Shown in pieces: positions 8,985 to 18,568 of a stretch of 64,000 nucleotides of DNA. The stretch is from positions 9,272-73,271 of the forward strand of contig CAZDEO010000017.1 of the NCBI GenBank assembly GCA_964504445.1, read 5' to 3'. Origin of the DNA: JACSRF01 sp964504445 (lineage in GTDB: Bacteria > Chloroflexota > Anaerolineae > Promineifilales > Promineifilaceae). The position numbers and the translations under genes are program-made. How positions within the stretch are numbered: position 1 is the stretch's first letter; every line of letters begins with the position of its first letter. Below the pieces are notes generated by a model, which searched no databases, was not told the DNA's origin, and saw nothing but the letters and a program-made list of their open reading frames with translations.

Positions 8985-10112
8985 ATGACTGTGCCACTGT
9001 ATCAAAATGATCCTCGCTGGAAAAACCAAAAAATTGGCGTGCAAAATAGCCTGACCATTGAACAAGTAGGCTGTCTGCTTACCAGTATGGCAATGGTGGT
9101 TAATTATTTTGGCGCCCAGGAAACCCCCGCTTCGCTCAATGAGCGCATGAAGGTCAACAATGGCTTTACTGGCGCATGGATTAAAGCCGCACAAGTGCCC
9201 GGCCAATTTTCGCAGTTGGGCATGCAGCGGCAAAAGCACGTGGTATGTGAAGGCATACCGGCGCCCGTAGACCTGATTGACGTGGGATTGGCGAAAGGCT
9301 CGCTGGTGGTGGTACGCGTGGATTGGACGCCGAATGCCAACATAGACAGCCATTGGGTGGTCATTTACCAAAAACAGGGCAATGATTATTTGATCTGGGA
9401 TCCCTGGCAGAAGGATGACGCAGCAGATACGCTGTTGGGGCGCTATGGTTTTGGCGGCAAAGGGGCTGCGGACGTGATTTTAGAGGCTATCTGGCATGGT
9501 AAGGGAGATTTGGAAACGCCAGGAGCACCACCTGCCCCTAAAAGCAAACCTAGAGGTGAGGGTAAACGCGCACCCACGCCCGTAGCTCCGCCGGCTTCCC
9601 CGTCGCCATCCCCACCGGCTCGCCCGATGGCTGTCCAGCCCACCATTGAGCTGAAATTCCGGCAGCAGCCCCAAACCGGTGCGGTATTGCGCGTACTCCC
9701 CACCAGCGAAATCCTAACCGTGCTGGATGCCAAGGGGGCGGCCAAAATTGGGCAGCCAGGGGCATGGCTGCACGTGCAGGATGCAGGGGGCCAGCAGGGT
9801 TATGTGGCGGCATGGCTGGTGCAGGAAACGGCCGTGACGCCCCCGCAACCTGCCCCTACCCCTTCCAGACCCCAACCTGCTGCCCCTTCTTCCGCCGTTA
9901 GGGTTCAGGTAAACGCCGAAAGCCTCTCCTTTCGCACCCAACCTCACGTTAGCGGCGACACCCTCATTCGTTATCTGACGGTTGGAGAGGGGTTGACATT
10001 GGTAAACACGGACGACAAGGCCAAAATTGGGCAGGAAGGCCAATGGCTGCACGTGCGCGCTAGCGACGGCAAAGAAGGGTACGTGGCGGCATGGTATGTG
10101 GTAGCAGCATAG
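8985..10112 (+). CDS. C39-like peptidase domain protein with two SH3-type domains
   Basis: Residues 1-165 form a C39-like papain-fold domain matching the one in the preceding gene: Cys30 in VGCLLTS, His123 in SHWVVIY and Asp139 in WDPW. A Pro/Ala/Ser-rich linker leads to two bacterial SH3-like domains (about 219-280 and 305-375), each ending in a GYVAAW motif. SH3 domains of this kind usually bind cell-wall peptides. The start has AAAGGAG upstream. It has no signal peptide. It stands after a terminator-like hairpin, so it may have its own promoter. It is most likely a wall- or surface-associated peptidase; the target is unknown. Confidence 0.78.
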   Translation: MTVPLYQNDPRWKNQKIGVQNSLTIEQVGCLLTSMAMVVNYFGAQETPASLNERMKVNNGFTGAWIKAAQVPGQFSQLGMQRQKHVVCEGIPAPVDLIDVGLAKGSLVVVRVDWTPNANIDSHWVVIYQKQGNDYLIWDPWQKDDAADTLLGRYGFGGKGAADVILEAIWHGKGDLETPGAPPAPKSKPRGEGKRAPTPVAPPASPSPSPPARPMAVQPTIELKFRQQPQTGAVLRVLPTSEILTVLDAKGAAKIGQPGAWLHVQDAGGQQGYVAAWLVQETAVTPPQPAPTPSRPQPAAPSSAVRVQVNAESLSFRTQPHVSGDTLIRYLTVGEGLTLVNTDDKAKIGQEGQWLHVRASDGKEGYVAAWYVVAA

Positions 10113-10120
10113 ATGGGGGC

Positions 10121-10154
10121 AACTTGCAGCCTGTAACTTGCAGCCTGTAACTTG
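10121..10154. repeat. 14-bp tandem direct repeat in convergent gap
   Basis: The 14-mer AACTTGCAGCCTGT occurs at 10121-10134 and 10135-10148 and begins a third time at 10149. It fills the gap between converging genes. The core CCTGTAAC recurs at 26052-26072 and, inverted, near 5590. Confidence 0.6.
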
Positions 10155-10159
10155 TACCC

Positions 10160-11749
10160 TCACTGATTTAGCACATTGCTGAGATAGTACACGCGTTGGC
10201 GAATTGGCCCCGCTTCCCAGCTTTCTGCCGGGCGGGGCTGACCGCCAAACTGGATGACGGCGGGCACAATTTCTAGCTCACGCACGCCATCCGCATCGAG
10301 CCACAAGTGGAGTACGGCCGTTTCCGGCGGTCCATCAATCTCAAAAGCAAAGTTCCCCAACCCGTACACAATTACCCCCTCCCCATAAAACTCAATACCC
10401 TGCAAAATGTGGGCGTGGTGGCCCAGCACCACATCGGCGCCCGCATCAATGGCGGCGCGGGCGGCCGCCATTTGCGGTGGGCTGGGGGCGTCCACGTATT
10501 CATACCCACTATGTAGGCTGACAATGACGAGATCGACCTGGGGGGCAACGGCCGTTACATCTGCGCGAATCTGCTCCGGGTCAGCCCAGGCCAGGCCCGC
10601 GCTCTCCGTGGTAGCCGTCCAGCTAGCCGTGTCGAAGCCGCTGATTGCCTCTACCGGCACATGCACGTAGCCCAAAAAAGCCAGCCTCAGCCCTTGAACC
10701 ACGGTAATAAACGGCGCATGGGCCGCCGCGGCATCGGCTCCTGCACCGATGGGGGTGATGCCGGCTTCCTGCAACAGCCCGATGCCTTGCAGCAGCGCCT
10801 CTGGGCCATAGTCGCCCGCGTGGTTATTGGCCAAAGTAACCACGTCGAAACCTGCCAGGGCCAGGGCTTGGGCGGCGGCAGGTGGGGCGCGGAAGGGGTA
10901 GCTTTTGGCGACAGGTGCGCCGGTGTCGCCCAGGGCGCTTTCCAGATTGCCAATGGTCAGGTCAGCGGCGCGCAACAAGTCAGCAACGGGGGCAAAGGGG
11001 TAGGCCAGATCGCCCTGGGCAATATGCCAGCCCAGGGAGCGGTCGAGCATCAGGTCGCCCACGGCCGCGATGTGGACGACGGACGCTGGACTAAACTGGG
11101 CCTGCAAAGTAGTCGCCAAGGCATCGGCGTGGCCCGTTGGGGCATTTACCTGCAAAGACCAGGTTTCTTGCAGGGGGTAGTCGGGATGGGCGGGGGCACG
11201 GCCGTCAATGCGTAAAGGCCGTCGCTCAGGCGTCAGCTCATCCCAGGGCAGCACCACTACCTCCGGGTGTCCCTGGGCCAAAATTTCCTGGGCGTGCTCC
11301 AGGGTGATGTCGTGCCAATCGAGGGTAAAAGGCACGGTTAGGGCCAGCGCCCGCTGCTGCACCAGGGCGCCCTGCGCGGTGGGCAGCAGCGCCGCATCCA
11401 CCACTCCGGTGCTTAAAAGAGCGGCGGGATCTTCCGTTATCAGCAGTTGCCAATCTGGTGGCAGCCCTTGCAAACGGCCGTTCCACATGGGCGGCACGGC
11501 CAGGGTGTGCGGCGTGGGCGTGAATGTGGGGATTGGCGTGGGCGCGGGAGTGGCGGTAGCGGTAGGCGGAGGTGCCGAAGGGCTAGGGGGCGGTGGCGCA
11601 AAGGTGGAGAGGAGCGTGGGGACAACGCTTACCGTTGGCAATTGACCATTGGCAATTGCCGATGGACCATTTTCTGCCGCGGCCTGGCAGCCCATCAAAG
11701 CCCAAACCAGCCCAAACCATATCCACCTCACTACCTGGTACCTGACCAT
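10160..11749 (-). CDS. CapA/PgsA-family metallophosphatase-like lipoprotein
   Basis: ATG 11749 (MVRYQVV) is preferred over an upstream ATG at 11770 because AGAGGTGT precedes it and it clears the end of the upstream gene. The 529-residue product has a lipoprotein signal (lipobox LMGC), a Pro/Thr stalk, an N-terminal region of about 150 residues that I cannot assign, and a C-terminal CapA domain. Metal-site motifs are in order: VGDLMLDR, NLES, ANNHAGDYG, SLHSGYEY, GHHAHILQG and YGLGNF. CapA proteins act in poly-gamma-glutamate or capsule metabolism at the outer face of the membrane. Its place after a carboxypeptidase gene supports an envelope role. Confidence 0.88.
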   Translation of the reverse strand: MVRYQVVRWIWFGLVWALMGCQAAAENGPSAIANGQLPTVSVVPTLLSTFAPPPPSPSAPPPTATATPAPTPIPTFTPTPHTLAVPPMWNGRLQGLPPDWQLLITEDPAALLSTGVVDAALLPTAQGALVQQRALALTVPFTLDWHDITLEHAQEILAQGHPEVVVLPWDELTPERRPLRIDGRAPAHPDYPLQETWSLQVNAPTGHADALATTLQAQFSPASVVHIAAVGDLMLDRSLGWHIAQGDLAYPFAPVADLLRAADLTIGNLESALGDTGAPVAKSYPFRAPPAAAQALALAGFDVVTLANNHAGDYGPEALLQGIGLLQEAGITPIGAGADAAAAHAPFITVVQGLRLAFLGYVHVPVEAISGFDTASWTATTESAGLAWADPEQIRADVTAVAPQVDLVIVSLHSGYEYVDAPSPPQMAAARAAIDAGADVVLGHHAHILQGIEFYGEGVIVYGLGNFAFEIDGPPETAVLHLWLDADGVRELEIVPAVIQFGGQPRPAESWEAGPIRQRVYYLSNVLNQ

Positions 11750-11759
11750 TTGACACCTC

Positions 11760-12661
11760 TTACGGCACACATGGTTGGGGGTTTTGCGCCAGCAAATAGG
11801 CTGTCAAAGAAAGACCCTCTTCGCGGAGCTGGGTGGCCATCTCTACGCCCACGTAGCGGTAATGCCACGGTTCGTAGTAAAAGCCGGTGGTTTCAAAGGC
11901 TTCACGGGGGTAACTGAGGGTAAAACCATATTCGTGGGCATGTTCTAGCAGCCATTGCCCTTCGCGGGTCATGTAAAAATAGGTGTGAAATTCAATATCT
12001 TCTTCGCCTACGATGTCGGGAAGTTCCGGGGAGCCGAAGTCTATGGTGGTGCCTAGCTGATGCTCGCTGTGGCCCGGCGGTGCGCTGACAATGGCGGCGG
12101 AGTCGGGATGGCTTTCGTTCCATTTGGCCCAGGCAAGGGCCTGGGCACTGTAGCTGCGGTAGCCGGAGAGGACGCGGGGATTGAGACCGGCTTCTTCCAT
12201 ATCGGCAATCATTTGCACCAGCGGCTGCACGGCTATCTGGCGTAGTTGGGTAGGGTAACCCTGCGTCACACGGAGGGGTAGGTAGTCGTTCAGGTCTACC
12301 AGGTCGGCAGGGGCGTAGTCGCGGCTGAGGCCGAAAACCAGGGTGACAATGGTGAAGAGGTCGTCATTGGGGATGCGCTGGTCGCAGGCGGGAACGGCCG
12401 TTGCCGTTGGGGAGGGGGTGATGGTGGGTAGTGGCGTGCTGGTGGGGGGTGGCGGGCTGGTGGGCTGGTGGGTCGGTTGGAGAGTGGGTTGCCGGGCTGG
12501 GATGATGGTGGGGCGGTTGGTGGGGGCGGGTACGGCCGTGGCCAGGGCGGCAACCGGTTCTTCCGTAATGGGCGGCTCTTCGCTGGAAACGGCCGTTGCC
12601 GCCTGGCAGCCAACTAACAAAAACATCACCCCACAGAGGAGGCTTTCGCGGGCGGCCTTTT

Positions 12662-12665
<4 letters not shown>
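11760..12665 (-). CDS. VanY-type D-alanyl-D-alanine carboxypeptidase lipoprotein (M15B)
   Basis: This zinc peptidase should trim the terminal D-Ala of peptidoglycan stem peptides outside the membrane. The 301 residues start with a lipoprotein signal (LLVGC), then a Pro/Thr stalk and the M15B domain. Visible motifs are SGYRSYSAQ, the zinc motif GHSEHQLGTTIDFG (His and Asp ligands) and EPWHYRYVG (catalytic Glu and third ligand His). Its ATG overlaps the stop of the hydantoinase gene as ATGA, implying translational coupling. The catalytic set is complete. Confidence 0.92.
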
Positions 12666-14332
<1,667 letters not shown>

Positions 14333-14344
14333 GACACCCGTTAC

Positions 14345-14892
14345 CTACTCCGTAAAAACGGGAAGATTGCCGAGGGCGACGACGTGGGACCAATCAGCGT
14401 CTCCTTCGGTGAAGATGGCGGCAACGGCCGTGACCTGCCCGCCAGCTTTGCCAATCACCGTTTCCATCCCTTCTAGCGTGCTGCCTGTACTCACCACATC
14501 ATCAATCAAAATGATTTGCTTGCTGGCAATCAACTCTTTGTCTTTTTCATCCAGGTAAAGGGTTTGTGGCTTGCCGGTGGTGATGGAATGGGTTTCGGCG
14601 CCGATGGCGTCGCCCATGTAGCTTTTGTAGCTTTTGCGTAGAACGACGTAAGGCAGCCCCATGAGGGCGCTCATTTCGTAGATGAGAGGTATGCTCTTGG
14701 CTTCGGCGGTGACCAGCACCTGGGCAGGGGTGGCTTTGAGTTTTTCGGCCAGGGCAGCGGCGGCAGCTTTGACGACGTAGGTGTCGCCGAGCATGTTGAA
14801 GATGGCGATACGCACGCCGGAAACAACCTCGAAAAGGGGTAGATGACGAATGAGGCCGGCGATTTCTACGGTGTATGTTGCGCGATTACTCA
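14345..14892 (-). CDS. Adenine phosphoribosyltransferase-like protein
   Basis: The start ATG 14892 has GAGGAG upstream; an ATG 100 bases further upstream gives an implausible extension. The 182-residue protein has the type I phosphoribosyltransferase PRPP loop (IILIDDVVSTGSTL) and an upstream LVTAEAKSIPLIY segment resembling the Apt family. It probably converts a purine base and PRPP to a nucleotide. The base is not decided by sequence. It heads the hyuB-vanY-capA series; a purine salvage role would fit with the nucleoside importer at the left edge, but the two are not adjacent. Confidence 0.82.
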
Positions 14893-15067
14893 TGGAATTA
14901 CTCCTCATTGACGTGGATGGTTTCGAAGGTAAGTGTATCTTTTTGGCAGGAGGCGGGCAATGGTAGGGGATGGGGTGTTTTGGGACGGCCAACGGCCGTG
15001 TTAGCGAATACCATCAGAGCATTACCTTTATGATATCTTTTTCAGAACTCATATCTTAGGTAATGGG

Positions 15068-15763
15068 CTAGAGAGCCATTTCGTTGCGGTAACGATGGAA
15101 CGTGTCGGGGCGCAGGTAAAAGAAAATTGTTAGCGAGCCGATAAATCCCCCCAGGTGTGCCCAATGAGCGACGTTGTAGTGTGCCTCATTTAGCAGAGTG
15201 TCAAAAGCAGGCAGCAATTGCAGGGCAAAAAAGTAGAGGATGAGCCAAAAGGCGCGAATTTTGGGCATGATGGGGACAACCCACAAAAAAATGAGGGTGC
15301 GAATACGCCCGCCAGGATAAAGAATGAGGTAGGCGCCCATAACGCCAAAAATGGCGCCGCTGGCTCCAACGCCAGCAATTTCTGACTGCGCACGGGCCAG
15401 CACGTAAACGACTTCGGCAAATACACCAGCCGTCAGGTAGAACAGCAGAAACCGCCATGGTCCACATGCATCCTCTACGCGACGGCCGTATACCCACAGC
15501 CCCAGCATATTGCCAAACAGGTGTACCGGGCCGGCGTGAATGAACATTTGCGAAATGAGAGACAGGGCGCCTGCCCCTTGTCCGGCCATGATGTTCTTGG
15601 GTACCATGCCAAAACGGTAGATGAAGTTTAGATAAGCCTCTTGGCCATCGATAGAAAGCGCAATCTCATAGCCGAACACCATGATGTTAATGAGAATGAT
15701 GGTCGCCACCATATAGGGGAAATGGATGTAACGGTTTGGCTCGGTATCATTTAGCGGAAACAT
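15068..15763 (-). CDS. Rhomboid-family intramembrane serine protease
   Basis: This 231-residue protein has six or so membrane spans and the rhomboid catalytic dyad: Ser135 in GASGAIFG and His203 in AHLGGF. The L1-loop and HAGPVHLFGNMLGLWVYG helix, with the conserved His and Asn, are present. It cleaves transmembrane helices of other membrane proteins. The start lies three bases after the end of the upstream TPR gene, so the two are co-transcribed. All catalytic residues are intact. Confidence 0.93.
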   Translation of the reverse strand: MFPLNDTEPNRYIHFPYMVATIILINIMVFGYEIALSIDGQEAYLNFIYRFGMVPKNIMAGQGAGALSLISQMFIHAGPVHLFGNMLGLWVYGRRVEDACGPWRFLLFYLTAGVFAEVVYVLARAQSEIAGVGASGAIFGVMGAYLILYPGGRIRTLIFLWVVPIMPKIRAFWLILYFFALQLLPAFDTLLNEAHYNVAHWAHLGGFIGSLTIFFYLRPDTFHRYRNEMAL

Positions 15764-15766
15764 GGC

Positions 15767-16969
15767 TTAAAAAGGGGGCGGAATGGCGGGCGTGTACCGC
15801 GCCAGACGGTGTAAGGCATTTAGGAGCAAGAGTAGAAATGGAAAGAGGGTGAGTAGCAGGCCCAAGATGTTGAATAGCCCGCGGGTTACTCTGTCGGCAC
15901 GGCCGTTGCTGCCCAACAGTTTTTGCGCCAGCGTATGGTGCGGGGTAATCATTACCGCAACCAGGATGAGGCTGCCCAGGAAGACAATTATAGTGCCGGC
16001 AGGAAGCAGAGCGGGCAGGCGAAATGGGTTTAGCCCGCCATGCATTAGCAGAAGAAGGCTATAGAGCAAGACGGGACCCAGCCCAAGACGCCACAAGGTG
16101 GTTGTGGCCGATGTGAGCCGAATGGCCGGAAGTTGTTGCTGGCGCACGGCCGTTTCCAGCCGGTTTTGGGCAATGGTGCGTACTACGGCCGTTGGGGCCT
16201 GTCTCACAGCCATAGTATAAGCAGCAATGGCCTGCGCCCATTCCCCTTGCTCTTCCGCCTTCCGGCCCTGCGCTAGCGCAGGGCTGCGCAGTGGCTCCAT
16301 CGGCGGCACAAATGTTGCTTTGTGCCCGTAGAGGTGCCTAAAGTAACCAACCTGTTTCAGGCGTTTCCGGGCAATTGCTCCATCAGTCGAAGACTGCGAA
16401 TGTTTTGCCGCCAATCGATAAGCCCGGGCGGCGCAGGGCAAGTCGTTTTGCGCTTCATATGCTTTGCCCAGTGCCAGATCGTCCTGATGGACTAATTGCA
16501 ATTGAGTCAGGCGTGTACGGGCTTGGCGATGATTTGGGTTGTGCTTTACGGCTCTTTCCAAAAAGATAATCTGATCTTCAACTGTGTCGACGAGCTGGCT
16601 GAGAGCAAACCAGGCTGCGGCATCATCTGGAGCGTGCTGCACTTGCTGAATAAGGTCGCCATAGAGTTCCTGGCGACGGCCGTTTTCCATTAGAGCTGAA
16701 TGAGGCTGATGGCCGTTGACCGGCACCGGGACATTATGGCGGATTTGGGCCAACCGTTTGCGCGTCTGCACCCGTTGGGGATTAATGACAATAGCATTCT
16801 CCAGGGCGATAATTCGATCTTCCACAGTTTCTAGCACGTCACTTAACCAAAGCCAGGCCATTTCGTTGTAGGGATCTTCTTGCACCAAGGCCAGCAAGAT
16901 CACTTGCGCTGTTTTTCGGTCTCCGGACTGCACGGCCGTAATCGCCTGCCGCAAATCTTCTCTTGCCAT
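15767..16969 (-). CDS. TPR-repeat protein with C-terminal membrane segments
   Basis: The first 290 residues are alpha-helical repeats of TPR type (AWLWLSDVLETVEDRIIALENAI and a near copy AWFALSQLVDTVEDQIIFLERAV), and the last 110 residues hold three hydrophobic spans (LGPVLLYSLLLLMHGG, IIVFLGSLILVAVM, LFNILGLLLTLFPFLLLLL). It is probably a cytoplasmic scaffold anchored in the membrane. Coupling to the rhomboid gene suggests shared function. No specific partner can be named. A promoter-like TATAGT ends only eight bases before the start codon. Confidence 0.7.
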   Translation of the reverse strand: MAREDLRQAITAVQSGDRKTAQVILLALVQEDPYNEMAWLWLSDVLETVEDRIIALENAIVINPQRVQTRKRLAQIRHNVPVPVNGHQPHSALMENGRRQELYGDLIQQVQHAPDDAAAWFALSQLVDTVEDQIIFLERAVKHNPNHRQARTRLTQLQLVHQDDLALGKAYEAQNDLPCAARAYRLAAKHSQSSTDGAIARKRLKQVGYFRHLYGHKATFVPPMEPLRSPALAQGRKAEEQGEWAQAIAAYTMAVRQAPTAVVRTIAQNRLETAVRQQQLPAIRLTSATTTLWRLGLGPVLLYSLLLLMHGGLNPFRLPALLPAGTIIVFLGSLILVAVMITPHHTLAQKLLGSNGRADRVTRGLFNILGLLLTLFPFLLLLLNALHRLARYTPAIPPPF

Positions 16970-16977
16970 TTCACCAT

Positions 16978-17005
16978 ACTATACAAAGGCCAAATCACAT
17001 GCAAA
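16978..17005 (-). promoter_or_regulatory. Candidate promoter for the TPR-rhomboid operon, possibly leaderless
   Basis: On the minus strand TTTGCA (17005-17000) and TATAGT (16983-16978) are 16 bases apart. The -10 ends eight bases before ATG 16969, so transcription would begin at or next to the start codon, and no proper Shine-Dalgarno sequence is present. Confidence 0.4.
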
Positions 17006-17078
17006 TAAGCATATTGTCATCTTCTCACCAACAGTTTAGCCACAAACTCCTGCCGCCCATGCCAAAATAACAAAACGA

Positions 17079-17115
17079 GCTTACGTGGGAAAAAGGAGGA
17101 GAAAACCACGTAAGC
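17079..17115 (-). terminator. Terminator after the AI-2E-type permease gene
   Basis: GCTTACGTGG (17079-17088) and CCACGTAAGC (17106-17115) form a perfect 10-bp stem with a 17-base loop. On the minus strand it is followed by TCGTTTTGTTATTTT, a T-rich tract. It lies about 110 bases past the stop codon of the 17223-18455 gene. Confidence 0.5.
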
Positions 17116-17222
17116 CCGCTTTGCCGGTTTGGTTAGTAGCAGATGGACACATAGCCTGGCTATGTATCTAAAAACTTAGATGCAGTGACGGCTTGTTGGT
17201 GACAAAATTCCCCACGGAAATT

Positions 17223-18455
17223 CTAAGAACGTTGCTTTTTCCCCATACGCTGCCGGATTTTCTTGCCCCAACTCTGTAAGCGGGTGGAAACCTGCTGATC
17301 TGTTGGCTCTTCTTCAATTTCTGGTTTGGGGAAGGGCGGTAAATCAAACAATTTCCGCCAGGCATAAATGCCAATAAGTTTCAGCGTAGCCGTTACCGGC
17401 GCCGCCAGAATGGCCCCCAACACGCCAGCCAAAGATCCGCCCATAAAAACTGCCACAATCACAACCAGCGGGTGCAAATCCAGCGCGTTGCCCACAATGC
17501 GCGGTACCAAAATGTTGTTCTCCAGCTGCTGGACAACCAACATAAACGCCAGTACCGCCAGCGCAAACTGCCAGTTCGCCAACCCCAAATAGTTCTCTGG
17601 TTGGAAAAATGCCACGGCAATAGCCGCCCCACCCCCAATAACCGGCCCCAATACGGGTATAAACTCCAGTACACCGGATAAAATGCCAAGCGCCAGTGCA
17701 TTTTGGACGCCTAAAATGCTTAAACCAACCCAAACGACCACTAAGATAACCAGGCCCAAAATAACCTGCCCACGCAAATAAGAACTCCAAATGCGCCCAA
17801 ATTCCCGCGTCAGCCTTTCCGCGTCCTGACGATAACCTGGCGTTTGGGCAAAATCACCAACGTATCCGCCCATTTTAGGAATCTCAATAGCAATGTAGAT
17901 GGAAATAATGAAAATAAAAAAGAAGTTCCCAATGAGTGCGGCCACCAACGTGGCGGCTTGCCCAACGATCTGCCCGCTTTGCGACAACAGCGGATCCAAT
18001 AAACCGATAATTTGGTTAGTCAACGCATCCCAGGGAATGATGATGGGATCAAGCGCAAATTGACCGATTTGAAATGGTTCTGTGCGTGTGGTTAATTCTT
18101 GAAATATGTCAGTAATTCGGTCAATTAACATGGGCGCATCGTTGAGAAGCGCCCCAATTTCTTGAAAAGCAGCCACACCCAAGGCAACCAATGCCCAAAT
18201 CAATCCGCCCGCTGCTAGCAAATAGGCTAACACTATCACACTGTTCCGCTTCAGAGATGTGCGTTCATCTACAAAATTGATGACCGGATTGAGCAAATAA
18301 GCCAGAATGGCGGCAAAGATGAGTTGGGCAATGAGACCCTGAAAGCGATAAGCCAGCAGCGCCAGCAGCAACAACGTGATAATGGCAACCATCACCTTTG
18401 TTGTCAAACCCCAAGGGGGAGATTGGTTTTCAGGTGGTGAGTTTTGTGCTGACAT
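17223..18455 (-). CDS. AI-2E family (PerM/YdiK-like) membrane transporter
   Basis: This 410-residue protein fits the AI-2E exporter/PerM family: N-terminal paired spans, a long extracytoplasmic central section, then FIFIISIYIAIEIPKMG and the typical C-terminal region GVLEFIPVLGPVIGG, followed by QQLENNILVPRIVGNALDLHPLVV and a basic cytoplasmic tail. Members export signalling molecules or act as Na+/H+ antiporters; the substrate cannot be told. GGAAGGAA precedes the start. It appears to be transcribed alone, with its own terminator. Confidence 0.9.
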   Translation of the reverse strand: MSAQNSPPENQSPPWGLTTKVMVAIITLLLLALLAYRFQGLIAQLIFAAILAYLLNPVINFVDERTSLKRNSVIVLAYLLAAGGLIWALVALGVAAFQEIGALLNDAPMLIDRITDIFQELTTRTEPFQIGQFALDPIIIPWDALTNQIIGLLDPLLSQSGQIVGQAATLVAALIGNFFFIFIISIYIAIEIPKMGGYVGDFAQTPGYRQDAERLTREFGRIWSSYLRGQVILGLVILVVVWVGLSILGVQNALALGILSGVLEFIPVLGPVIGGGAAIAVAFFQPENYLGLANWQFALAVLAFMLVVQQLENNILVPRIVGNALDLHPLVVIVAVFMGGSLAGVLGAILAAPVTATLKLIGIYAWRKLFDLPPFPKPEIEEEPTDQQVSTRLQSWGKKIRQRMGKKQRS

Positions 18456-18568
18456 AACGAATTCCTTCCATAGTGCTGTTTGCAGAATCTTTCTTTAGAT
18501 TACCAGGAAACCTTGTTAAATGGTCACCGTTTTGCCCACAAATTTGATAGCAACGGTTGCTCTTTTGT

